DNA of 44,410 nucleotides. Source: a virus. A program made the position numbers and the translations under genes. Under the pieces are notes generated by a model that saw only the letters and a program-made list of their open reading frames with translations, was not told where the DNA came from and made no database searches. Location of the stretch: the IMG/VR virus record IMGVR_UViG_3300034403_000282, positions 1-44,410 of that record. The stretch is one strand, 5' to 3'. Shown one piece after another: positions 22,784 through 31,416 of this stretch; position 1 is the first letter of the stretch; every line of letters begins with the position of its first letter.

Positions 22784-23844
22784 TATTCGACCCCGCGGGC
22801 GTCCAGGCGGGGCAGGAGCACGCGCTGACCTCGGACGAGTCCGCTCCCGACGATGCCGTTGAACTGTGCGACCTTGACCCAGGCACCGGCGTCTCCGTCG
22901 TATGCGTTGAAGCAGATCAGCCGCAGGTCGTCTCCATCGAGCGCGTTGTGAATACCGATGAGGTCGTTCCGCCCCTTCAGGTCGAGCCGGCGGGACTCGA
23001 GGGCTGCGATCTGACGCATGGCGCGCGTCGTTCGCTCGATGCCGACCACGAGCTCGAGCGCGGTCATTACCTGCAGCGGGTCATCCGTTCGAACGAACGC
23101 AGCGGGCTCGGCGGCCATCGACTCGCGAAACAGCTTCGAGCCCGATCGGATGGTCCCGAAGCTGCCGGTCAGCGACTGCGCCAAGCCCGCCCCGTCCTGG
23201 GCAGTGTCGCGGTACTCGTCGATGACCGCGACCGAGTCGCTGATTCCTTGGTTGATGACGTTGGCGGCGGCGAAGGCACTGTCGAGCCGGTCGGTGGCGG
23301 TGTTCAACGGCATCCGGGCGCCGTTCAGGAAGCCGAGCCAGGCGTTGCGGATGCGCGTCAGCGTGTCCGTCGAATCGGCGACCAGCGGCACCTTCCGCAC
23401 AGCCTGGAAGCGGTCCGGCTGCAGCGGCTTGATGTTCAGCGTGATGTCGCGCTCGCTACCTCGTGGCTGTGCGCCCTCCGCGCTGACGAGATAGCCGATG
23501 TAATCTTCCTCGCCGGTGAGCTCGACCTGTACGGTCACCGCATCGCGGACCATCTCACGCAGCAACGCGAGACCGCGCGCAGCGGTCTGGACGGCCTCGC
23601 CGCCCTCGAGCTTCATCGGCTCGTTGCTGGACGACAGCTGACGGTTCCGCAGTCGGAACTCGTATTCGATCGGCATCTCTTCGGCACCGTCGAGTCGAGC
23701 TCTACCGACGTTCCGGCCCTTCTGGTAGGCCACATCGCCACGCTGCTCGGTGCCGACCGAGAACCCGCGTTGCGGGACGCAGTCGTCCTTCAGCGTCAGG
23801 ACGCGCCGAGGCGGTTCGAGTTGGCGGATGACCATCTTCGACAT
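22783..23844 (-). CDS. LysM-like tail/baseplate assembly protein
   Basis: 353 aa. The C-terminal 60 residues (AYDGDAGAWVKVAQFNGIV...GQRVLLPR) have the LysM-like pattern found in tail proteins that follow tape measures, such as Mu gp43 neighbours. The N-terminal part has a beta-sandwich-like start and then helices. LysM modules bind glycan chains, or here pack onto the hub. Its position between tape measure and hub supports the role. Confidence 0.65.
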   Translation of the reverse strand: MSKMVIRQLEPPRRVLTLKDDCVPQRGFSVGTEQRGDVAYQKGRNVGRARLDGAEEMPIEYEFRLRNRQLSSSNEPMKLEGGEAVQTAARGLALLREMVRDAVTVQVELTGEEDYIGYLVSAEGAQPRGSERDITLNIKPLQPDRFQAVRKVPLVADSTDTLTRIRNAWLGFLNGARMPLNTATDRLDSAFAAANVINQGISDSVAVIDEYRDTAQDGAGLAQSLTGSFGTIRSGSKLFRESMAAEPAAFVRTDDPLQVMTALELVVGIERTTRAMRQIAALESRRLDLKGRNDLIGIHNALDGDDLRLICFNAYDGDAGAWVKVAQFNGIVGSGLVRGQRVLLPRLDARGVE

Positions 23845-23847
23845 AGG

Positions 23848-25428
23848 TCACCGCCCCACGGTGGCTACAGCGAGGCCAAGGCCAGCGAGTGGACGGCGGG
23901 CGAACGACTCGCGCTGAATGCGACCGCCTCGGCCTGGCATCGACAGGCGCGCAAAGTCGCGGTCTCGAGCGCTCATTCGGTCGACGATGAGCTCACGGAC
24001 TCGCATCTTGCGACCGCCGCCACCGCCGCCACCGCGCTTGTCGATGGTCTGCCCGAACTCCTTCTTCAGCAGGTCAGCGGATTTCTTGTCGCCGCCCTGC
24101 GCCTGCGCCGTCAGCGCGTCCTTCCGGGCGGCCTTCAGTTCAGCCTTCTCGGCAGCAATGATCGCCGCCGCGCCCTGTCCGCTGACGACTCGAGCACCGG
24201 CGATCCCGGCCGCCGCCTTCGCGTCCGACTTGCTGACGTTGCGGAAGTCCTGGTTCAGCGCCTCCGCCGCACCTTGCCCGACGTCCTTCGCGACGAGGGC
24301 GACAGCACCGACGATGGTGGCGCCGGCGACAAGCTTGCCCAGCTTCCCGATCTTGCCCTTGCCACCTGCAGCGCCAGCCGTCGCAGCGTTGGCCGCCGCC
24401 ATGGTCGCCGCGAATGTGCGCGCCATGCCGATGGCCGACGACAGCGCCGAGAGCAGCTTCCCGCCGATCCAGATGGTGACGAGTGTCTTCACGGTCGAGA
24501 CGATGGTGTCCCAATGCTTGGCGAGGAACTTCACGAGACTGATGACGGCCTTCACCGCAGCAACCACGCGCTTGCCGACCTCGCGAGCGAAGGCCCGCGC
24601 CTGACGCTTGTTCGCCTTCAACCACTTCAGCCATTCCTTCAGCTTCTTGCTGATGAACTCCATCAGCGGCTTCGACGCTTCCTCTTTCAGGATCGTGAAT
24701 TGATCCGACATCGACGAGACGAGCCCGCCGAACGAGTTGCCGTAGGCCTCGAGCAGCTTCGGGTCGGGTGCGATCTTCTTCTGAATGAGGTCGGCCGCCG
24801 CCTGCAGGTCGCCCTTCTTCACAAGCTTCTGGACGTCGAACCTGACAGCCTTCAGCACGCCTGCGTTGATGCCGCCGACGTCACCACGAAGCAGCTGCGC
24901 CACGTCCCTGCCTGCGACACCTTGACCGCCAAGCTGCTTGTCGAGGACGGCGATGTCTCGAGCGAAAGCCGCCTGCTTCTCGAGCGACAACCCAGCCTTC
25001 GACAGGAAGAATGTCGTTGCTTCGAAGCCCTCCTGGATGGACGCAGACGTCGCCGGCGAGTCGACAGCCAGCCGCCGGAACTCCTTCCGCAGTTCGACCG
25101 CCGCCTGGCTGGCGACCGAGAATTGAGCGAAGGGCAGCTTCGACGATCCGGATGCCTGCTGAAGCAGCGAGGTCAGCGAGAGCTTCGCGTCTTCCGCGCC
25201 CTTCCCGACGTCTACCAGGTGCTTGACCAGGCCGAACGCTCCGGCTGCGCCCACGGCTGCCCCGAAGGGCGACAGGAACATCCGACCTACGCGTCCGATA
25301 GACCTCGTGGTGCGGTCCGCAATCGCGGACACCATGGCGAACTGACGCTGCATCCGCTTGGCAGCCATGAGCGCCTGCGCGTCCTTGATGGTCCAGAACG
25401 TCTGAACGAAGTTGACGACATCAGGCAC
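23848..25428 (-). CDS. Tail tape measure protein
   Basis: 526 aa from GTG 25428. Long Ala/Lys/Leu-rich helices dominate, with a central hydrophobic patch (about 305-370: WIGGKLLSALSSAIGMA, VAGATIVGAVALVAKDVG) and a C-terminal Gly run followed by a basic end. Tape measures set tail length and are ejected with DNA. A rule of about 1.5 angstrom per residue would give a tail near 80 nm, a short myovirus tail. It follows the chaperone and its frameshift extension, the standard order. Confidence 0.88.
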   Translation of the reverse strand: MPDVVNFVQTFWTIKDAQALMAAKRMQRQFAMVSAIADRTTRSIGRVGRMFLSPFGAAVGAAGAFGLVKHLVDVGKGAEDAKLSLTSLLQQASGSSKLPFAQFSVASQAAVELRKEFRRLAVDSPATSASIQEGFEATTFFLSKAGLSLEKQAAFARDIAVLDKQLGGQGVAGRDVAQLLRGDVGGINAGVLKAVRFDVQKLVKKGDLQAAADLIQKKIAPDPKLLEAYGNSFGGLVSSMSDQFTILKEEASKPLMEFISKKLKEWLKWLKANKRQARAFAREVGKRVVAAVKAVISLVKFLAKHWDTIVSTVKTLVTIWIGGKLLSALSSAIGMARTFAATMAAANAATAGAAGGKGKIGKLGKLVAGATIVGAVALVAKDVGQGAAEALNQDFRNVSKSDAKAAAGIAGARVVSGQGAAAIIAAEKAELKAARKDALTAQAQGGDKKSADLLKKEFGQTIDKRGGGGGGGRKMRVRELIVDRMSARDRDFARLSMPGRGGRIQRESFARRPLAGLGLAVATVGR

Positions 25429-25429
25429 C

Positions 25430-25732
25430 CTACAGCCCTCCGCTCGGCAGACGGAATCGCCAGTAGGTGATCCCGGTTACGGTGAGGCGGAACTGACGGA
25501 CGGTCATTTGCATGATGTCCGGCAGGCTGTTCGAACTGAAATGCATTACGTAGGTGATGTCCTTCCATAGGCTGCCGCGCGTCTCTCCGCAGATTACGCG
25601 GCGGATTCTTTCCCGGATTGAGAGTTCGTAGCCGCCGCCCCCGGCAGCCGGTGGCTCGAAGTGAAAGCCAGTTCTTCCTCTTCGCTCGTTTCGTGAATGA
25701 GCTCGATCGCCGAATCGACCAGCGTCAGCATC
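25430..25732 (-). CDS. -1 frameshift extension of the tail assembly chaperone
   Basis: A frame open from 25732 to TAG 25430, lying -1 relative to the chaperone. It has no useful start codon or ribosome site upstream. Its sequence looks coding: PPAAGGGGYELSIRERIRR, then a Trp-Lys-Asp-Ile-Thr-Tyr segment, then MTVRQFRLTVTG, with aromatic and polar alternation. It resembles the gpE'-type (G/GT, E/E') extensions made by programmed -1 frameshifting between chaperone and tape measure. No perfect X XXY YYZ heptamer was found; a five-G run (25642-25638) and T TTC (25666-25663) are candidates. Confidence 0.6.
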   Translation of the reverse strand, partial: DADAGRFGDRAHSRNERRGRTGFHFEPPAAGGGGYELSIRERIRRVICGETRGSLWKDITYVMHFSSNSLPDIMQMTVRQFRLTVTGITYWRFRLPSGGL

Positions 25733-26049
25733 TTAATGCCGAGACTATCTAGGAACCCCTCGGGGCCGCCCTCGTAGCTCCACGCCTGTTGGCCGTTCAC
25801 CGACTTGACGCACTGAATCCTCATCAGCCGTTTCTTGTTCACGCCGACGTGGGCGAACATCTCGACCATCGTGGGCTTGGCGCCACCGTCGCTGCCGTCG
25901 GGCATGCCCTTCGCCGATTCGGTCACCACCGCGTCGTACGCGGGCATACCGAGCTCCCGGATTTCCATGATGCCGCCGCCAAGCGACTTGGGAACGTCGA
26001 ACTCGTGAATCAGATCCGGCTTATGCTCTTTCTTGAAAAATTCGCTCAT
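25594..26049 (-). CDS. Tail assembly chaperone
   Basis: 151 aa. ATG 26049 has the AAGGGGTTG ribosome site shared with two head genes. It lies between tail tube and tape measure, the fixed place of tail chaperones, which coat the tape measure during tail assembly. Residues 1-130 look folded. The last 25 (FTSSHRLPGAAATNSQSGKE) look like an out-of-frame tail, matching the idea that some ribosomes shift to -1 before it. No sequence motif. Confidence 0.65.
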   Translation of the reverse strand: MSEFFKKEHKPDLIHEFDVPKSLGGGIMEIRELGMPAYDAVVTESAKGMPDGSDGGAKPTMVEMFAHVGVNKKRLMRIQCVKSVNGQQAWSYEGGPEGFLDSLGIKMLTLVDSAIELIHETSEEEELAFTSSHRLPGAAATNSQSGKESAA

Positions 26050-26084
26050 CTACAACCCCTTGCGTCGAGCCTGAATGTTTGAAC

Positions 26085-26519
26085 CTATGCGACGCGGACC
26101 ATCCGCGAGGCCGCAATGGTGAATGGCGACGTGGTCCGCTCGGTCGAGCCGGTGAACGCATGGGTCGCCGTGTGAAGCGTGCACTTCGTCATCCGAAGCT
26201 TGATCCGCGTGCCGTTCGGCAGCGCCATCGTGAACGTGCACGAAATACGGTGGGTGTCGTTGTTGGCGACGCCCGCGTTGAAGTCGCGCTGTTGAAGGAT
26301 GAGCTCGAACAGCGAGATGTCCGCGCTGTTCGTGTCGAGCTGCATGCTCACGGGACCGTTGATGCCCTCGACCCGGGCGACGTCCTCGCCCACCAGCGGA
26401 ATCTCTTCCGACTGCAGGCCGTGGTCGAGCGTCCCGGAGTTTATCCGCAACGTCAGTGGGGCGCCCTGCTGACGGGCGACCACGATGGTGATGTCTCTGG
26501 CGCGGCTAAAATCGCCCAT
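26085..26519 (-). CDS. Tail tube protein
   Basis: 144 aa, small and beta-rich (ITIVVARQQGAPLTLRINSG, RISCTFTMALPNGTRIKLRM), right after the sheath gene as in most contractile tails. The tube forms the inner channel through which DNA passes. Length matches Mu and P2 tube proteins (110-170 aa). It ends with a hydrophobic/basic C-terminus. Identification rests on size, fold type and order. Confidence 0.75.
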   Translation of the reverse strand: MGDFSRARDITIVVARQQGAPLTLRINSGTLDHGLQSEEIPLVGEDVARVEGINGPVSMQLDTNSADISLFELILQQRDFNAGVANNDTHRISCTFTMALPNGTRIKLRMTKCTLHTATHAFTGSTERTTSPFTIAASRMVRVA

Positions 26520-26531
26520 GGTGTCGGTCTC

Positions 26532-28133
26532 CTATGCGGCCTTGCGGCTGACTTCGAGGTCGGAACCGTAGACAACCCGAAGGGTCAGGACGTCGATGTT
26601 CCCGATCTCGAGCACGGCCACATTGACGGTGAATTGCTTCGTGTTCGGGTCATATGACCCGGTCGTCGGGTTGAACCCGCCGATCCGTTCGTTCTCGAGC
26701 AGCTGCTCGAGGTACTCGTCGATGGCGTCGGTCAGGCCCTCCTGATTCGACACGCTCGCCACCGCCTTGTGGTAGGGCAGCGAGACCGCGAGAAGGTTCT
26801 TGTACAGGAAGAACGCGAACCGGCGGGTGTAGAACTTCGTGACAGCGTCGGCCAGCGGCGCCGCGTTGAACGTCGGCTGCAGTCGAGCGCTCAACCCACC
26901 GGGGTTGGAGAACTCGATGACCGGCTGGATGATGCCCGCGTCCTCGTGGGCCTTCCGGTCCGGCGCCGGCGTCAGCGCCTCGACCCCGGTGATGCGGTAG
27001 TTCGTCAGGTTCGCGGTGAAGTTCGCCGGGTTCTGTTCCGGCCGGAACTGCGCCGCGTTGAAGCAGAACGATACCGCCGACGGGATGTCGTGCTGGAAGC
27101 TCTGCTCGGCGATGAGGTTTGCCGAGTCGTCCGGGAACTGGCGGGTCCAGCCCGGGTGGTTGTAGGCGCCGTATGTCGCCTTCAGCGTGGTCCGACCGAC
27201 TCCGTCCGTTGCGCTGCCCTGCGCGACCGACGCTGACGTCCCTTGCGGCGGGGAGCCGCATGCTAGCCGGAAGTAGCCCTCGGCGCTCGCGTCCTCGGCG
27301 TGACGGAAGAGGTCGTCGACGATGAGAAGGTCGGTCCGGTCACAGCAGACCAGCTCGGCGATCTGACCGGTCGCGTAGGTGATCGACTGATCCATCGCGA
27401 GTGTGTAGCGCTTGAGAATCTCGGCGATGTTCATCAGGAACGGCGGTGTGATGACCGACGTCGTCACCACCACCTCCGGGTCTTCCGGCACGTCGATGAA
27501 CGTGGTCACGGTGTTGATCGCCACCGGTGCGACGGTGGTGTCACTAACCTGACGGACGCGGACCGTCTTCGCAGAGAAGTCGGTGCCGATCCACGTCACC
27601 TCCTCAAGGGTGGCGACGATGTAGGGGGTGCCCGCACCGTCCTCGATGCGCGATCCAGCCGGAAGCGTATAGCTCCCGAACACGCCCGCGCCACCGCCGC
27701 CGGAGCGGTCGACTTCGACGAGAAGCGCAGTCGGCAGCGGAGCGAGCGAGTCGATGGTGACGTCGTATAGCGACAGGTCCGGAACGGTCAGGACGAGCAG
27801 AGGAGCGTCGAGCGCCTCGACCTGCGCCGGGAGGTTGCCGTGGTAGCCCGAGAGTGACCCGCGGTCGTTGTAGTTGTCCTGGTCACCGAAGTCGACGCCA
27901 TCGCCCATCCACGAGCGGAAGCCGCCGTAGAGAGACTTTATGTCCTCGGGGACGATGCGGACCGGGATGTTCGGCGCTCCGCGGTCGTTGGGAACGGCAC
28001 CGAAGATGCCGACGGAACCGCGACCGGCTGTCAGCTGAACGGCTTGGGCCAGCTCCTCGATGATGTTCACTTTCGTGTTCGAGGCGAGACGCTCGTTCCC
28101 GGGGAACGACGTGAAGAATTCTACGATCGGCAT
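26532..28133 (-). CDS. Contractile tail sheath protein
   Basis: 533 aa. Recognisable sheath features: an N-terminal strand segment (MPIVEFFTSFPGNERL), a central insertion region (about 130-300), and the C-terminal NLTNYRITGVEALTPAPDRK plus TKFYTRRFAFFLYKNLL and the closing strand of sheath proteins. The sheath contracts to drive the tube into the cell, and it establishes this phage as a myovirus. It overlaps the preceding gene by one base. Confidence 0.88.
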   Translation of the reverse strand: MPIVEFFTSFPGNERLASNTKVNIIEELAQAVQLTAGRGSVGIFGAVPNDRGAPNIPVRIVPEDIKSLYGGFRSWMGDGVDFGDQDNYNDRGSLSGYHGNLPAQVEALDAPLLVLTVPDLSLYDVTIDSLAPLPTALLVEVDRSGGGGAGVFGSYTLPAGSRIEDGAGTPYIVATLEEVTWIGTDFSAKTVRVRQVSDTTVAPVAINTVTTFIDVPEDPEVVVTTSVITPPFLMNIAEILKRYTLAMDQSITYATGQIAELVCCDRTDLLIVDDLFRHAEDASAEGYFRLACGSPPQGTSASVAQGSATDGVGRTTLKATYGAYNHPGWTRQFPDDSANLIAEQSFQHDIPSAVSFCFNAAQFRPEQNPANFTANLTNYRITGVEALTPAPDRKAHEDAGIIQPVIEFSNPGGLSARLQPTFNAAPLADAVTKFYTRRFAFFLYKNLLAVSLPYHKAVASVSNQEGLTDAIDEYLEQLLENERIGGFNPTTGSYDPNTKQFTVNVAVLEIGNIDVLTLRVVYGSDLEVSRKAA

Positions 28134-28753
28134 TATTCACACCTCTGATGATTGATGACGACACACATCCGGCCGGACCCCGGCGGCGGCTCGATTTCGA
28201 GCAACGGATAAGAGACGAGGGCCGCGTGACGAAGGATCCACGTGTCATCGACCGCGGTGTTGTTACTCGTCGGATGACTGATGAAGCCGGTCGGCGACAG
28301 CATGACGCGGATATGGTCGGGAACGCCGAGGACAGCGTCGAGGAAGGTCCCGTCGAGGCGCTTCACGACCGGCATCTTCGTTTCACCGTCCGCCTGCATC
28401 GATAGCCACGCGTTCGACCTGAACTCGCGCTTGAACTCGTTCGCCTCGGCCTCGCTTCGACACTTGAACACGAACTGTCCGGCCGACTCGGCCCGGCCGT
28501 GCTCGTACACGATCTGATCGGTCGGCGAGTCTTCCCGCGCGATCGAATGGTTCAGAAGGATTTCGTCGGCGGGCGCGTTCAGCTCGAACGCCAGCGTCGG
28601 AAGGTCCGGGGCGCAGTCGTCTTCCTCGGTCGCCGGGGACGTCGCGCCGGCCGCTGTATGGGCCCTGGCGCTGACGTTCGGCGCCGTTGTCCACGTGAAG
28701 CCAGCGAGCCACGCGTCGACAAGCTGTCGGGTTGTTTCCTCGACGGCGATCAC
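28133..28753 (-). CDS. Probable tail terminator/neck protein
   Basis: 206 aa. It sits between the gp10-like gene and the sheath, where tail terminator proteins lie. It starts with a helix (VEETTRQLVDAWLAGFTW), continues as strands, and has a Cys near 47. A terminator caps the finished tail and joins it to the neck. Homology is not recognisable by eye; the call is from order and size. Confidence 0.55.
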   Translation of the reverse strand: MIAVEETTRQLVDAWLAGFTWTTAPNVSARAHTAAGATSPATEEDDCAPDLPTLAFELNAPADEILLNHSIAREDSPTDQIVYEHGRAESAGQFVFKCRSEAEANEFKREFRSNAWLSMQADGETKMPVVKRLDGTFLDAVLGVPDHIRVMLSPTGFISHPTSNNTAVDDTWILRHAALVSYPLLEIEPPPGSGRMCVVINHQRCE

Positions 28754-29295
28754 TTCAGACCCGCCCGGCGTAGTTCCTGATCCACGAACTTAGACGCCAG
28801 CGCGGCGAACCCTTGCGAGGCTTTGGCGTGGAACCCTCGGCCCGCGGTCCCACGAATGCGGATAGCCTGCCAAGCGCGGTTCGCGAGGGCTTGGACAGCC
28901 TTTGCCCTTCCGCCCTTTTTGAAACGCCCTGACGGGCCACGCTGGCGGGCTCCGAACGACGCCCCGGACTTGCGCGACTTGCGGGTCGCCCATGCGAGCA
29001 ACGGGGCGAAGGGTGCCGTGTGCGGCTTCGTCCCGTGTTCGATGAACGGCGCGTGTTTCGCCGTGCTGCGAAGGATCCATCCGTCGACGTGCTTCAGCAC
29101 GCGATAGCTTCGACGCAGCTGTCCGGTATCGACGGCCGGGCGAGGCTTGGCGCTATCAATCTCCGCGATGACGAGGGCCTTCCCGGCCTGCGCGGCCTTG
29201 AACAGACCGCGCCGGATGGCGACCTGATTCGACTTGACGACCGAGGGAATCCCGATGGTCGCAAACGTCGCCGGCGTGAAGGTGCTTCGCGTCAT
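28750..29295 (-). CDS. HK97 gp10-like head-tail/tail completion protein
   Basis: 181 aa. ATG 29295 is chosen because it overlaps the upstream gene by ATGA; the longer frame to 29394 is shadow. Residues about 50-95 (AVDTGQLRRSYRVLKHVDGW, APFIEHGTKPH) match the HK97 gp10 family (GxLRxS...xHGTxPH). These proteins act at the neck or tail end. The C-terminus is Lys/Arg-rich. Confidence 0.75.
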   Translation of the reverse strand: MTRSTFTPATFATIGIPSVVKSNQVAIRRGLFKAAQAGKALVIAEIDSAKPRPAVDTGQLRRSYRVLKHVDGWILRSTAKHAPFIEHGTKPHTAPFAPLLAWATRKSRKSGASFGARQRGPSGRFKKGGRAKAVQALANRAWQAIRIRGTAGRGFHAKASQGFAALASKFVDQELRRAGLK

Positions 29296-29633
29296 CGTGT
29301 GTGTCGGAACAGCGTATAGCTGAACGGCGTGTTCGGGTTCGTGGGCGCCACCGGGCCGCCGGCCTTGTGATGGTCGTCGCTTCCAACGGTCCAAGATTCA
29401 CCGTTGTACGCATAGACCCCGCCGATACAGAGCGGTTCCATTGTCCACGCGACGAACTCGACCGCGACGGTCGGGTCCTGTTCGATGGCCTCGAAATCGG
29501 CCTGACGGCGGCCGTGAAGGAACTTCACCGGATCGCCCCCGGCCGCCGGGGTCAGGAACAACGGATCGTCCGTCGCGAGATAGTCGAAACCATCAGCGAA
29601 GATACATCCAAGGTCGAGGGCGGAAACGCTCAT
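29292..29633 (-). CDS. Head completion/neck protein candidate
   Basis: 113 aa from ATG 29633, which overlaps the upstream TGA (TGATG). It is mixed alpha/beta, with an aromatic middle (FVAWTMEPLCIGGVYAYNGESW). Its place between capsid-proximal genes and the gp10-like gene suits a head-tail connector stopper. No motif, so moderate confidence only. Confidence 0.55.
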   Translation of the reverse strand: MSVSALDLGCIFADGFDYLATDDPLFLTPAAGGDPVKFLHGRRQADFEAIEQDPTVAVEFVAWTMEPLCIGGVYAYNGESWTVGSDDHHKAGGPVAPTNPNTPFSYTLFRHTR

Positions 29634-29866
29634 CAGACTTGTCCCCGGCTCGGTCGCCGGCATCCTCCATTATTGATCAGTGAATCGCGTTCACTGCAAA
29701 GTTCTTCCAGCTCGTTCTTCGTCCGCTCGTACGCGTTCCCGACTCCCGAGAAGCTGTTCGGCCCGATCTTCATCGCGTCAGGCATTGCGGCCAGCTTCGC
29801 CTTCTTCGCCTTCAGGGCGGCGATTTCGGCGTCGATGACGGCTAGGCTTCGGAGCGGTCCTGCCAT
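29633..29866 (-). CDS. Small helical head-tail joining candidate
   Basis: 77 aa. ATG 29866 is preferred; the longer frame begins at TTG 29875. It has a helical hairpin: VIDAEIAALKAKKAKLAAM, then a Pro/Gly turn, then AYERTKNELEELCSERDSL. Size and shape recall gpW-like joining proteins, but this is inference. It overlaps the upstream gene by 25 bases. Confidence 0.55.
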   Translation of the reverse strand: MAGPLRSLAVIDAEIAALKAKKAKLAAMPDAMKIGPNSFSGVGNAYERTKNELEELCSERDSLINNGGCRRPSRGQV

Positions 29867-30225
29867 GACATCCAACCTTGCTTTGTGCGGTGAAGGCGAC
29901 GGTCAGCGGTGCGGAACGTGCGTTCGTCGCACCATTTCCAGCAACCTTCCCCGACCTGAAGCAACGCCGACGAGGGCGACAGGACAGCCATTCCGGGGCG
30001 GAAGGTCCGCTTTTCGAAGATGAAGCGAGCCGTGACGCGAACGAAGCACGTCAGGTCGCCGGGTGAAGGGGTCGCCGCCGAGCCGGAATCCGGCAAGGGG
30101 ACCCCAGCCCCCAACTCGGCGACTCGAACCGTCAGCTTCTCGACTTGCGCCTGTGAAGCTTTCAGCTCGTTCAGGGCCTTTTTCAGATCCGTCTCGAGTT
30201 CGGCCTTTGTCGGTTTTTTTGCCAC
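29842..30225 (-). CDS. Hypothetical coiled-coil plus beta domain protein near capsid
   Basis: 127 aa from GTG 30225, eight bases after AAGGGG; GTG 30231 is too close. Residues 2-40 form a charged coiled coil (KKALNELKASQAQVEKLTVRVAEL). The rest contains beta strands and Trp. It could be a head accessory protein or FI-like packaging factor by position directly after the capsid gene. Not recognised. Confidence 0.55.
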   Translation of the reverse strand: MAKKPTKAELETDLKKALNELKASQAQVEKLTVRVAELGAGVPLPDSGSAATPSPGDLTCFVRVTARFIFEKRTFRPGMAVLSPSSALLQVGEGCWKWCDERTFRTADRRLHRTKQGWMSWQDRSEA

Positions 30226-30295
30226 GAACACAACCCCTTGCGAAGCGGAAGAAGAAGGCGAGCGGGCCGCGCCAGGTGGACGACCCGCCCGGTTT

Positions 30296-31351
30296 TCAGA
30301 CGGATACTTGCCACGTCTGAACGCGTTCTTTCACGCGAATGAGAGGGACTCCGTTCAGGCTGTACTCGGTCCGATGGCTGATCGGGTCGTCCTTCGACAG
30401 AACCCGCATGGCCGGCTGACCGGTCGGGTTGTATTCGTCCATCGTCGCGGCCCACTGAAGGATGCGCTGACCGTCGCCAGCGCTCAGCGCGGCGACCGTC
30501 AGCTGATTCAGCGGCCACCGGCGAACCGAGGCGCCGGCCTTGTTCACGTAGGAACCGCTGACCGGGACCCACAGCATATCGAACATCACGAACGGCTGAC
30601 GGGGAACGGCGAAGTTCCGAATGTCACCGTCAGCGCCGAGGAAGCCGGTGAACGCCTTCGTCATGTCCGGGTTGCGCTTCATGGTCTCATTCCACGCCGC
30701 GGACGGCGCGAAATACTGAGCGAAGATGCGGCGATCGAAGAAGACCGTATCCGCCTCGACCTCGGCGTGATCGAGGAACTCGTCTTTCATCGCGTAGATG
30801 TCGACGACGGGGTCGCTCGTTCCGGTCGTCGCCCACGGTACGCCGGGCACGGTCAGCGCGTTCAGCCCGTAAGGCGTGTTCACGACCTGACCGCCGATGT
30901 TCAGGTCGACGCTTCCCCGAAGCGCCTCACATTGCATGATGTGTTTCCGTTCTTCGACGGGAAGCATCGTCTCGCGTGCGATTTCCGCCATCAGTTCGCC
31001 CCGGCGGGACTCCTGAGTTCGGGTCACGCCGCCGGTCTGACGGATCATCCCGTACTTACGGAAAAAGCTGATTTCTTTGTTCGACATCGGCCGCGCGTTG
31101 CGAAGCTGAATCGGGGTCGCCCTGACGGTGCGGAAGTCGTGCGGGTCGGCGTACGGCGACGCCTGACCGAAGTCGACGGGGTCGGCGGCGTACGTCTTCC
31201 ACTTTTTCACGTCCAGCTCGACATAACTTCCCTCGTGAACGACGGTCGGGAAGAACGCATCAGTCGGGTGAAGGTCGAGGCGACTGTGAAGCGTGTCGGC
31301 GGCGCCTTCCAGCGTGGAAGCTTCGAAGTGTGGCAAGCCATGATCGGACAT
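30296..31351 (-). CDS. Major capsid protein (lambda gpE-like)
   Basis: 351 aa. It follows scaffold and decoration genes. Segments such as RPMSNKEISFFRKYG, GVTRTQESRRGELMAEIARE, ALRGSVDLNIGGQVVNTPYG, WNETMKRNPDMTKAFTGFLG and FVMFDMLWVPVSGSYV follow the lambda-type major capsid family (HK97 fold). The protein forms the icosahedral shell. The intergenic stretch 30232-30295 holds only GC-rich sequence and the ribosome site for the next gene. Confidence 0.85.
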   Translation of the reverse strand: MSDHGLPHFEASTLEGAADTLHSRLDLHPTDAFFPTVVHEGSYVELDVKKWKTYAADPVDFGQASPYADPHDFRTVRATPIQLRNARPMSNKEISFFRKYGMIRQTGGVTRTQESRRGELMAEIARETMLPVEERKHIMQCEALRGSVDLNIGGQVVNTPYGLNALTVPGVPWATTGTSDPVVDIYAMKDEFLDHAEVEADTVFFDRRIFAQYFAPSAAWNETMKRNPDMTKAFTGFLGADGDIRNFAVPRQPFVMFDMLWVPVSGSYVNKAGASVRRWPLNQLTVAALSAGDGQRILQWAATMDEYNPTGQPAMRVLSKDDPISHRTEYSLNGVPLIRVKERVQTWQVSV

Positions 31352-31416
31352 TGTGTTTCTCCTTCAGGTCGGGGGCAGGACGCCGCCGGGGGTTGTGGTT
31401 TGGCTGACCGGTCGGC

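Noticed and set aside
22948-25470. 840-codon plus-strand open frame opposite hub, LysM-like and tape measure genes
   Set aside because: Low-complexity Arg/Leu/Asp-rich product with no motif; antisense frames stay open easily in high-GC coding DNA, and the minus-strand genes are well supported.
25608-25614. GGGAAAG, the lambda G/T slippery heptamer, near the chaperone end
   Set aside because: It lies in the wrong phase (GGG AAA G in the zero frame), so it cannot give a standard -1 slip from this gene.
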